A stretch of 7,064 nt of DNA, taken from contig JAJYEB010000098.1 of NCBI GenBank assembly GCA_021790375.1, positions 1 to 7,064 of the forward strand, given 5' to 3'. Below the pieces are notes generated by a model that saw only the letters and a program-made list of their open reading frames with translations, made no database searches and was not told the DNA's origin. A program made the translations under genes and the position numbers. This document shows, one piece after another, positions 1-5,593 of the stretch; the stretch's first letter is position 1; each line of letters begins with the position of its first letter. Origin of the DNA: Chloroflexota bacterium (GTDB lineage Bacteria > Chloroflexota > Limnocylindria > Limnocylindrales > CSP1-4).

Positions 1-326
1 TCCTGAAGGCCACCCGGCTCTCCGCGCTCATTGCCAGCTCGTCGGCCAACGTGGTCAAGCTCACCGTGTCGCCCGAGGGTGCCGGGACCGTCGCCGTGTC
101 TGCCAACGCCGAGGTCGGCGACAACGAGGGCGAGATCGAGGCCGCGGTCGAGGGCGAGGCGACCTCCATCGCGTTCAACGCGCGGTTCCTCTCGGAGGTG
201 CTGCAGAACATGAGCGGCGACCAGCTGGCCCTCGAATTCAACGGCTCGCTCTCACCGGGCGTCCTCCGCCCGGTGACCGATCCCGACTACGTGCACGTGA
301 TCATGCCGGTCCGGACGGCCTCCTAG
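1..326 (+). CDS. dnaN: DNA polymerase III beta subunit (sliding clamp), C-terminal fragment
   Basis: The reading frame is open from the window edge (first full codon at position 3) to a TAG at 324-326, giving 107 residues of a protein whose N-terminal two thirds lie upstream. It aligns by eye with domain III of the beta clamp. The visible hallmarks are LKATRLSALIASSSANVVKL (the 'L..RA..ls...n.vkl.v' strand), then a NEGEIEAAVEGE segment, the IAFNARFLSEVLQ helix (family pattern 'I.FN..yl.d.L'), and a C-terminal YVHVIMPVR that matches the usual 'yvvMPmRL'. The final Leu is replaced by TAS. The clamp is a ring-shaped dimer that holds DNA polymerase and other partners on DNA. The recF gene directly downstream, 56 nt away, supports the assignment. 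The GTG at 51 is an internal codon and not a start. Confidence 0.95.
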   Translation, partial: LKATRLSALIASSSANVVKLTVSPEGAGTVAVSANAEVGDNEGEIEAAVEGEATSIAFNARFLSEVLQNMSGDQLALEFNGSLSPGVLRPVTDPDYVHVIMPVRTAS

Positions 327-382
327 CCGGGCCGGATCCCCGGTCGCCCCGCGCACGCGACCCGACGACGAGGCGGCCGCCC

Positions 383-1513
383 GTGCGCATTCGCGAGCTC
401 TCTATGGTGGACTTCCGGAGCTACGAGCGGCTCGAGACCGCCTTCGGGGCGGGGCCGCACGTGGTGGTAGGGCCGAACGCCGCCGGCAAGACCAACCTGC
501 TCGAGGCGATGGTGGTCCTGTCGCGCGGCGGCTCGCACCGGGCGCGCTCGGACCAGGAACTGATCCGGTGGGGTGCGGCCGTGGGGCGCATCGAGGCCAC
601 CGTGTCGCGTGAGCCGGTGTCGAGCGCCGTCGAGCGGCTCGAGGTGGCGCTGGCGGCTCCCGGCCCCGGCGTGCGCCTCCACAAGCGGATCCGCGTGAAC
701 GGGGTGGGCCGCCGGGCCGACGCGCTCACGGGCCTCCTGCGGACCGTGCTCTTCGCCCCCGAGTCGATGTCGCTGGTGTCCGGCTCCCCGTCGCTCCGCC
801 GCGACGAGCTCGACGGCCTCGGGGCCCAGCTCCACCCGGCCCACGCACGTGCCCTTGCCACCTACGGCCGCGCGCTCACCCAGCGCAACAGCCTGCTGCG
901 CCTCATCCGCGAGGGCGAGGCCGGACGGGACCAGCTGCCCTACTGGGACCGGGTGCTGATCGACGAGGGCGGGGCGATCGTCGCGCGTCGGCAGGCGGTC
1001 CTGGCCGAGCTGGCCGCGCCGCTCGCTGCCGCCCACGGCGAGATCGCGCCGGGCGAGGTGCCCCTGGCGCTGGCGTACGAGACCAATGCGCCGGCGGCAC
1101 CGGGCGAGAGCGCGGGTGACGCGCTGCGGCGGCGGCTTGCCGAGACCGCGGAGAAGGAGCTCTGGAACGGCCAGACGCTCGTGGGTCCACACCGGGACGA
1201 CCTCCGGTTCGTGCTCGGAGAGCGGGACCTGTCGGCGTTCGGGTCGCGCGGGCAGCAGCGCAGCGCGATCCTGGCCCTCAAGCTCGCGGAGCTCGACCTC
1301 CTGGGACGGAGCGACGGGGTGGCCCCGCTCCTGCTGCTCGACGACGTGTTCAGCGAGCTCGACCCGGAGCGGCGTGCCCACCTGGTGCGACGCATCCGGG
1401 CGCTGCCGCAGGCCTTCATCACGACCACGGCGCTCGAGGACCTCGATCCTGCCCTGGTGGCGGAATCAACGGCGTGGCGGGTGTCGCCGGGACGCCTGGA
1501 GCCGGTCGGGTGA
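383..1513 (+). CDS. recF: DNA replication/repair protein RecF
   Basis: This 376-residue protein has the usual length for RecF, the SMC/ABC-like ATPase that works with RecO and RecR to load RecA at single-strand gaps. The N-terminus reads MRIRELSMVDFRSY (family pattern 'M.i..L.l.nFRsY'). The Walker A motif GPNAAGKT is at residues 30-37. GPHRDDL is at 268-274, the ABC signature SRGQQR at 288-293, and Walker B LLLLDDVFSELD at 316-327. The GTG start is preferred because it yields the complete first beta-strand and has a GAGG Shine-Dalgarno core at 370-373, nine bases upstream. An internal Met at residue 8 would truncate that strand. The gene lies 56 nt after dnaN with no promoter visible, so it is probably cotranscribed. 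All nucleotide-binding motifs are intact and nothing suggests degeneration. Confidence 0.97.
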   Translation: MRIRELSMVDFRSYERLETAFGAGPHVVVGPNAAGKTNLLEAMVVLSRGGSHRARSDQELIRWGAAVGRIEATVSREPVSSAVERLEVALAAPGPGVRLHKRIRVNGVGRRADALTGLLRTVLFAPESMSLVSGSPSLRRDELDGLGAQLHPAHARALATYGRALTQRNSLLRLIREGEAGRDQLPYWDRVLIDEGGAIVARRQAVLAELAAPLAAAHGEIAPGEVPLALAYETNAPAAPGESAGDALRRRLAETAEKELWNGQTLVGPHRDDLRFVLGERDLSAFGSRGQQRSAILALKLAELDLLGRSDGVAPLLLLDDVFSELDPERRAHLVRRIRALPQAFITTTALEDLDPALVAESTAWRVSPGRLEPVG

Positions 1514-1536
1514 CTCGCCGCGGCCGGTTGGGCGAG

Positions 1537-1624
1537 GTCGCCGGGGCGTGCGGTGTCGCCGGGGCGTGCGGGGGCCGGGGCGTGCGGTCTCGCCAGGGCG
1601 CGCGGTGTCGCCGGGGCGCGGCGT
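1537..1624 (+). repeat. Five tandem ~18-nt GC-rich repeats between recF and dciA
   Basis: The consensus unit is GTCGCCGGGGCGTGCGGT. Copies begin at 1537, 1555, 1573, 1589 and 1607. The first two are identical except for the last base. The third lacks two bases near its 5' end (16 nt), the fourth carries a G-to-A and a T-to-C change, and the fifth diverges at its 3' end. The array lies in the 133-nt gap between the recF stop and the preferred dciA ATG. The dciA frame is open across all of it and contains GTG codons at 1548, 1566, 1605 and 1623, so the array could be untranslated or could be the 5' end of dciA. Polymerase slippage is the likely origin. A DNA- or protein-binding role is unproven. 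Confidence 0.8.
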
Positions 1625-1646
1625 GACCGGCGGACGGCGGCGGCCG

Positions 1647-1973
1647 ATGCGCCGGCTGGGCGACCTGCTCCCCGAGGCCGCGGCGGCGCTCGGCATCGAG
1701 GAGGAGCTGCGGCTCGCCCGGGCCATGTCCGCGTGGGAACGGATCGTGGCGGAGCACGTCCCGGCCGCGGCCGGCGCCTCGCAGCTGATCGCGCTGCGCG
1801 GCGACCAGCTGCTGGTGAGCGCCGCGTCGACGGCCATCGCCTCCGAGCTTCGCCTGCGGGGGGTGGTGCTGCTCGGAGCACTGGCTGCCGCCCCCGGCGG
1901 CCTCCGGGCCCGCGAGCTCCGCGCCGTGGTACGGCAGGCCGGGCCGGGCCGGCGCGACGGCGGGCCCGTGTAG
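1647..1973 (+). CDS. dciA: DUF721 protein, probable DciA-type replicative helicase loader
   Basis: This is a small protein of 108 residues from the ATG at 1647. It opens with MRRLGDLLPEAAAALGIEEE, the typical DUF721 start ('rlgdlLp..l..lgl...l'). It continues with a helix containing AWERIVAEHVPAAA, matching the family 'W..iVG..ia.ht' segment, and then a KH-like strand-helix region (LIALRGDQLLVSAASTAIASELRL). DciA interacts with and helps load the replicative DnaB helicase in bacteria that lack DnaC or DnaI. Position right after recF is the classic location of this family. The start is uncertain: a GTG at 1623 adds eight residues (MTGGRRRP), and neither site has a convincing Shine-Dalgarno sequence. 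The protein ends in a basic GPGRRDGG tail. Its TAG stop doubles as the first half of the next gene's predicted -10 element. Confidence 0.85.
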   Translation: MRRLGDLLPEAAAALGIEEELRLARAMSAWERIVAEHVPAAAGASQLIALRGDQLLVSAASTAIASELRLRGVVLLGALAAAPGGLRARELRAVVRQAGPGRRDGGPV

Positions 1974-1976
1974 ACT
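1971..1976 (+). promoter_or_regulatory. Predicted -10 element (TAGACT) of a leaderless promoter
   Basis: TAGACT fits the bacterial TANNNT -10 consensus and ends 7 nt before the ATG at 1984. A transcript from this element would start at or within a base or two of the start codon. There is no Shine-Dalgarno sequence between them. The flanking CGTGTAGA.TC string recurs before the gene at 4284. No clear -35 hexamer is visible. The first three bases are the stop codon of dciA. Confidence 0.6.
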
Positions 1977-1983
1977 CGACGGC

Positions 1984-4245
1984 ATGGCGGTCCGGCTCCA
2001 CACGAACCTCGGCCTCGTGCCGGATGGCGAGCGGCTGGACTCCTCCCCGGACACGGTCATCGTCCAGGAGCCCACGATCGGCGCCACCGCGCGCTCGAAG
2101 GGGAACCTGTACGCGATCGCGACGGCACGAGGGGCGAACCAGCGTGCCCGGGACGCCACGCGCCTGCTGCTCGAGACGATCCAGCGCGAGTACTACTACG
2201 ACGAGTCGGCCGGGATCCCGAACTGCCTGGAGAAGGCCGTCCGGACCGCGAACCGGCGGCTGGTCCACCGGCGCGACCTCCACCTGCCGGCGGGGCGCGG
2301 GATCGGCGCCGTGGTGGCCGTGGTCCGCGAGCGGGAGCTGTACGTGGCGACCGTCGGCGACGCCGATGCGTACCTGGCCCGGCAGGGTCGCCTGCTGACC
2401 CTCCCGGAGGCCGACAGGGGGCCGGGTCTGCCCACGCCCGGCGAGCTCCGGGTCGACGTGTGGCGCGGCGAGCTGCTGGTGGGCGACACCCTGCTGCTGG
2501 CTTCCGGCGAGGTGGCGCAGCGGCTGGGCGCCGACGAGATCCGCCAGTCCATCACCACGCTGCGGCCCGCACCGGCGGCGCAGCACCTTCACCACCGCCT
2601 GGTGGCAGAGGGGGCCGAGGGATCCGACGCGCTCCTGGTGGTGGAGGCGTCCGAGGTCCCGGCCACGCGCGTCGAGCATCGCCTGGTGCCCGTTCACCCG
2701 GCCGAGCCGCTAGCCGGGGCGCCGGAGCGGTCGCCGATCCCGCTGGCCGACTCCGTCGCCGACGGGGTCACCGCGGTACGCGGCACGGCCCAGCGGGCGG
2801 GCGGTGCCGGTGCGAGCGCCCTCGGCGCGCTCGTGGACCGCGGTCTGGAGCTCCTGCCTCGCCGTGCCCCCGCCCGGCAGCACGTGCGATCGGCGACGGA
2901 CCGGCGGGCCGGGGAACGGCGCCTGGCCATGTCGGTGCTGGGCGTGCTCGCGGTCCTGCTCGTGGTCGGCGTGGCGTACTGGGGCCTGAGCGGCGGGTGG
3001 CAGGGCAAGACCGCCGAGATCCAGCAGGCCAACACCGGCGAGCAGGCGCTCGCCGCGGCTCGCACCCAGCTCGGCCAGGTGTTCGGCGGCGGCGGGGACC
3101 TCATCAAGGCCGATCCGCAGCAGGCGCTGACCACGCTCCGCGGGGCCTGGACCCAGCTCGACGCGGCGCAGCAGGCGGGCGTCGCCGCCGGCACGGTGCA
3201 GTACTACCGCGAGCAGGTCAAGGTCGGGCTGGACCAGTTGTACCAGACCGTCCGCACGTCGGCCGCCACCCTCGTGACGATGAAGAAGCTCGATCCGGCA
3301 GCCGACCTCTCCGGGCTGGTCCTCGGTCCCGACGGGGCGGCGTACGCCATCGACCGGGCCGCGCACACGGTGGTGCGGTTCGACCTCGCGAAGAAGACGG
3401 CGGCGGTCATCGTCCGCGAGGGGGACGGGCCCGGCAACGGGGTGGGTGACCCCTGGAAGCTCACCGTCGGGGGCCCGGACGTGGTGATCATCGACCGCAA
3501 CGGCGGCGTGTGGCGCTGGCGCCCCGCCGACCGGAACGGTCACGGCACCCTGGGCCTGGTGGTGATGAACCGGTCCGTGACCTGGGGCACCGACCTGACC
3601 GACGTCGAGACGTTCGTGCAGAACGCCGACGCCGGCCTCTACAACCTCTACGTCGTGGACCCCAGCTCCCGGCAGATCCTGCGCTATGCGCCGGCGGCGG
3701 ACGGCAGCGGGTTCCCCTCCGACCCGACCGGCTACCTCGCCACGGCGCAGGACGTCTCGGGCTACGAGCAGCTCTTCATCGACGGCGACATCTACGCGCT
3801 GAGCACGGACACCGTCACCCGGTTCGTCAACGGACGGCCCGACGCGTCGTTCACGCTGCAGGTGCCGCCGGACGGCCAGGACCTGCGTCCCGGCCACCAC
3901 TACCAGCTGCTCACCGCGACGGCCACGCGCGGCCAGGGAACCCTGTACGTCTACGACGCGACCTGGAGCCGGGTGATCGCCTTCGACAAGGCGACGGGCG
4001 CCTATCTCGGCCAGTACATCGCGGCGGACGGGACACCGCCGTTCCAGGACGTACGGGGCATGTTCCTGCTGGACCCCGGGGGCGGCAAGGTGCCATCGAT
4101 CGTGTGGGTCACGAAGGACCGCCTCATGGTCACGCCGCTCGAGGCGGCGCCGACCGGGGCGGCGGCCTCACCGTCACCCTCGCCGTCGCCCACCGCCACC
4201 CGGCGGACCGTGAGACCCACCATCCGCCCGAGCGCCCGGCCATGA
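1984..4245 (+). CDS. Degenerate PP2C-like / transmembrane / beta-propeller-like protein
   Basis: This 753-residue protein of unknown function has four parts. Residues 1-225 follow the strand-helix order of a PP2C (PPM) phosphatase: YAIATARGAN (43-52) in place of 'vvaDGmGGh', then helices LLLETI and LEKAVRTANRRL, GIGAVVAVV (106-114) in place of 'GTTa', VGDADAYLARQGRL (124-137) matching 'vGDSraYl.r.G', DTLLLASGE (168-176) and SDALLVV (214-220). By this manual alignment only one of the usual metal-ligand aspartates (D215) survives, so catalysis is unlikely. Residues 226-312 form a low-complexity linker ending in basic residues. Residues 314-336 form one hydrophobic helix, and the preceding RRAGERR indicates a cytoplasmic N-terminus. 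Residues 340-430 look helical. Residues 435-718 form repeated beta-rich segments of propeller type (LVLGPDGAAYAIDRAAHTVVRFD, LYVVDPSSRQILRY, LYVYDATWSRVIAFD). The C-terminus is a Ser/Pro/Thr-rich tail (728-753). The start is set by the leaderless promoter at 1971. The cytoplasmic-domain-to-external-propeller layout suggests signalling or scaffolding across the membrane, which is inference. Confidence 0.85.
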   Translation: MAVRLHTNLGLVPDGERLDSSPDTVIVQEPTIGATARSKGNLYAIATARGANQRARDATRLLLETIQREYYYDESAGIPNCLEKAVRTANRRLVHRRDLHLPAGRGIGAVVAVVRERELYVATVGDADAYLARQGRLLTLPEADRGPGLPTPGELRVDVWRGELLVGDTLLLASGEVAQRLGADEIRQSITTLRPAPAAQHLHHRLVAEGAEGSDALLVVEASEVPATRVEHRLVPVHPAEPLAGAPERSPIPLADSVADGVTAVRGTAQRAGGAGASALGALVDRGLELLPRRAPARQHVRSATDRRAGERRLAMSVLGVLAVLLVVGVAYWGLSGGWQGKTAEIQQANTGEQALAAARTQLGQVFGGGGDLIKADPQQALTTLRGAWTQLDAAQQAGVAAGTVQYYREQVKVGLDQLYQTVRTSAATLVTMKKLDPAADLSGLVLGPDGAAYAIDRAAHTVVRFDLAKKTAAVIVREGDGPGNGVGDPWKLTVGGPDVVIIDRNGGVWRWRPADRNGHGTLGLVVMNRSVTWGTDLTDVETFVQNADAGLYNLYVVDPSSRQILRYAPAADGSGFPSDPTGYLATAQDVSGYEQLFIDGDIYALSTDTVTRFVNGRPDASFTLQVPPDGQDLRPGHHYQLLTATATRGQGTLYVYDATWSRVIAFDKATGAYLGQYIAADGTPPFQDVRGMFLLDPGGGKVPSIVWVTKDRLMVTPLEAAPTGAAASPSPSPSPTATRRTVRPTIRPSARP

Positions 4246-4248
4246 GGG

Positions 4249-4262
4249 CCGGGGTGCCCCGG
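4249..4262. repeat. Perfect 14-nt palindrome upstream of the BFN gene promoter
   Basis: CCGGGG and CCCCGG flank a two-base TG centre. The element begins 3 nt after the stop codon of the PP2C-like gene and ends 9 nt before the predicted -10 at 4272, so it overlaps the -35 region. It could be an operator or the stem of a weak hairpin. No T-run follows it, so an intrinsic terminator is unlikely. In such GC-rich DNA, chance is a real alternative. Confidence 0.4.
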
Positions 4263-4271
4263 ACCCGCGTG

Positions 4272-4277
4272 TAGAAT
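4272..4277 (+). promoter_or_regulatory. Predicted -10 element (TAGAAT) of a leaderless promoter
   Basis: TAGAAT is one of the few AT-rich hexamers in this region and a good TANNNT match. It ends 6 nt before the ATG at 4284, placing the expected transcription start at the start codon. No Shine-Dalgarno motif lies between. The string CGTGTAGA.TC is shared with the element at 1971. No standard -35 is visible; the 14-nt palindrome lies there instead. Confidence 0.65.
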
Positions 4278-4283
4278 CCCGCC

Positions 4284-4820
4284 ATGGAGTCGGACGGGCT
4301 CAGCGAGATGGTCGTCGAGAGCGTACGGGTCCACATGCTCTCCAGCCAGCACGTGGTGATCCTCAAGGAACTCGGGCGCGAGCGCTACCTGCCGATCTGG
4401 GTGGGCCCCTGGGAGGCCAACGCGATCGCCATGAAGCTCCAGGATCTGAAGCCCGAGCGGCCGCTCACCCACGACCTGTTCGTGAGCACGCTGGAGCGCC
4501 TGGGCGCGACCCTGCGCCAGGTGGTGGTCTCGGACCTGGCGGACGAGACGTTCCGGGCGCGGATGTATCTCGAGGTGGGTGGACGCGCGCTGGACGTCGA
4601 CGCACGCCCGAGCGACGCCATCGCGTTGGCGATCCGCGGCGGCGTCTCGATCTACGCGACGCAGGCGGTGCTGGATCGTGCCGGCGTGGAACCGGAGCCG
4701 GATTCCGAAGAGGAGGGCGGCGACCAGCTGGCCGTCTTCCGCGACTTCGTCAACTCGCTCGACATCGACCTGGGCGACATGCCGGGAAGCGGCGGCTCCG
4801 AGGGCAGACCGGGGCGCTAG
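4284..4820 (+). CDS. Bifunctional nuclease (BFN/DUF151) domain protein
   Basis: This 178-residue protein belongs to the BFN/DUF151 family, whose plant members have been reported to have RNase and DNase activity. The biological role of the bacterial members is poorly known. The whole conserved core is present: VRVHMLSSQHVVILKE (15-29), LPIWVGPWEANAIAM (36-50), RPLTHDL (59-65), ERLGATLRQVVVSDL (71-85), F.A.MYLEVGGR (90-101) and DARPSDAIALAIR (106-118). The core ends near residue 125 and is followed by an acidic stretch (PDSEEEGGD, 139-147), an FRDFVNSLDIDLGD helix and a Gly-rich basic tail. The ATG at 4284 is chosen over the Met codon at residue 9 because it sits at the right distance from the TAGAAT element. 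The gene lies 38 nt after the PP2C-like gene but seems to have its own promoter. Its stop codon overlaps that of the convergent glycosyltransferase gene. Confidence 0.92.
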   Translation: MESDGLSEMVVESVRVHMLSSQHVVILKELGRERYLPIWVGPWEANAIAMKLQDLKPERPLTHDLFVSTLERLGATLRQVVVSDLADETFRARMYLEVGGRALDVDARPSDAIALAIRGGVSIYATQAVLDRAGVEPEPDSEEEGGDQLAVFRDFVNSLDIDLGDMPGSGGSEGRPGR

Positions 4821-5593
4821 CCCCGTCCGGCCCCCAGCACCGGCTCGCCCCGTCGCAGCGCCGCCTGCCGGTTCGCCCAGAGGCGCAGCCGGAGCAGCCA
4901 GAAGTCCCGGACCGCGCGCAGCACCACGCGCGGGTTCGAGCCGGTGGCGCGGCCGGCCGTCCGTGGATAGTGCGGCACGCCGACCTCCTCGAGCCGGCCG
5001 CCCCGTGCGGCGAACTTGATCAGCAGCTCCGCAGACAGGAACGCGCCTCCCGACTCGAGCCGGACCCCTTCGAGCGCCTGCCGCCGGAAGACCTTGCACG
5101 CACAGTCGACGTCGCGTACCCGGAGCCCGAAGAACGTGCGCAGCGCGAGCCGGTAGAGGCGGGCGTACAGCAGCCGCACCGCCGGGTCGGCCCGCTGCAG
5201 CCGGTACCCGACCACGGCATCCGGCGACGCAGGCGCAGCCAGCAGGTCCAGGAGCCGGCCCAGGTCGGCCACGCGGAACTGGCGGTCGCCGTCCGTGAAC
5301 CCGACCACCGGGTACCGCGAGGCGGCGAATCCGCTCCGGAGCGCCGCGCCGTACCCCAGGTTGCCGGGGTGGTGGACCACGTGCACCACCCCGGGATGCT
5401 CGGCCGCCAGCCGATCGGCCAGGGCGGGCGTGGCGTCCGTGCTCCCATCGTCGACCGCGATGATCTCGAAGCGTTCGGCCAGCCCGGGGAGTGCCTCCAG
5501 GGCCTCGGCGACGAGCCCCTCGATGTTGTCCGCCTCGTCATGGGCCGGGAAGAAGTAGGAGAACGCCGGGAGGCGCTCCCTGGTCGGTGTCAT
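4817..5593 (-). CDS. Family 2 glycosyltransferase (dolichol-phosphate-sugar-synthase-like)
   Basis: This 258-residue protein has a GT-A fold. It opens with FSYFFPAHDEADNIEGLV (11-28), the usual 'ip.yNE..ni..lv' nucleotide-sugar-binding start. VDDGSTD follows at 47-53, HHPGNLGYGAALRSGF at 74-89, and the metal-binding DxD-type motif FTDGDRQF at 99-106. The acceptor-side DVDCACKVFRR is at 161-171 and a SAELLIKFAARGGRLEEVGVPHYPR segment at 187-211. No membrane helix is present, so it is probably a peripheral membrane or cytosolic enzyme. The family transfers a sugar from a nucleotide sugar, often to a polyprenyl phosphate; the exact sugar cannot be read from the sequence. The ATG overlaps the TGA of the upstream DUF2723 gene (ATGA), and a GGGAG ribosome-binding site lies 8 nt before it. 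The two genes therefore form an operon and are likely partners. Confidence 0.92.
   Translation of the reverse strand: MTPTRERLPAFSYFFPAHDEADNIEGLVAEALEALPGLAERFEIIAVDDGSTDATPALADRLAAEHPGVVHVVHHPGNLGYGAALRSGFAASRYPVVGFTDGDRQFRVADLGRLLDLLAAPASPDAVVGYRLQRADPAVRLLYARLYRLALRTFFGLRVRDVDCACKVFRRQALEGVRLESGGAFLSAELLIKFAARGGRLEEVGVPHYPRTAGRATGSNPRVVLRAVRDFWLLRLRLWANRQAALRRGEPVLGAGRG

Noticed and set aside
327..343. Small inverted repeat (CCGGG/CCCGG) after the dnaN stop, as a possible terminator
   Set aside because: It is a five-base GC-only stem with a seven-base loop and no T-run, in DNA where such pairs arise by chance. recF follows closely and has no visible promoter of its own.
1537..1624. CRISPR array or DnaA-box cluster in the repeat region
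   Set aside because: The units are contiguous with no spacers, and they contain no AT-rich TTATCCACA-like sequence.
1548..1646. dciA starting at a GTG inside the tandem repeats (1548, 1566 or 1605)
   Set aside because: The added residues are a repeat-encoded Arg/Gly/Pro string with no match to the DUF721 family, which normally begins at the RRLGDLLP segment. No ribosome-binding site supports these codons.
1945..1968. Inverted repeat CGGGCC/GGCCCG before the promoter at 1971
   Set aside because: It has a six-base stem, a 12-nt loop and only G and C, it sits inside the end of dciA, and it does not resemble the dyad at 4249. Chance is the simplest explanation.
940..2697. A 585-codon open frame on the minus strand covering recF, dciA and part of the PP2C-like gene
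   Set aside because: It lies antisense to three well-supported genes and is very rich in Arg, Pro and Ala. It has no recognisable domain, as expected from stop-poor GC-rich DNA.
2710..3900. A 396-codon minus-strand frame opposite the PP2C-like gene
   Set aside because: The composition (Val/Arg/Gly/His-rich with no domain) and complete overlap with a domain-bearing gene mark it as an antisense shadow.
4002..5099. A 365-codon minus-strand frame opposite the BFN gene and extending into the glycosyltransferase
   Set aside because: It conflicts with two genes that carry clear family motifs and has no domain of its own.
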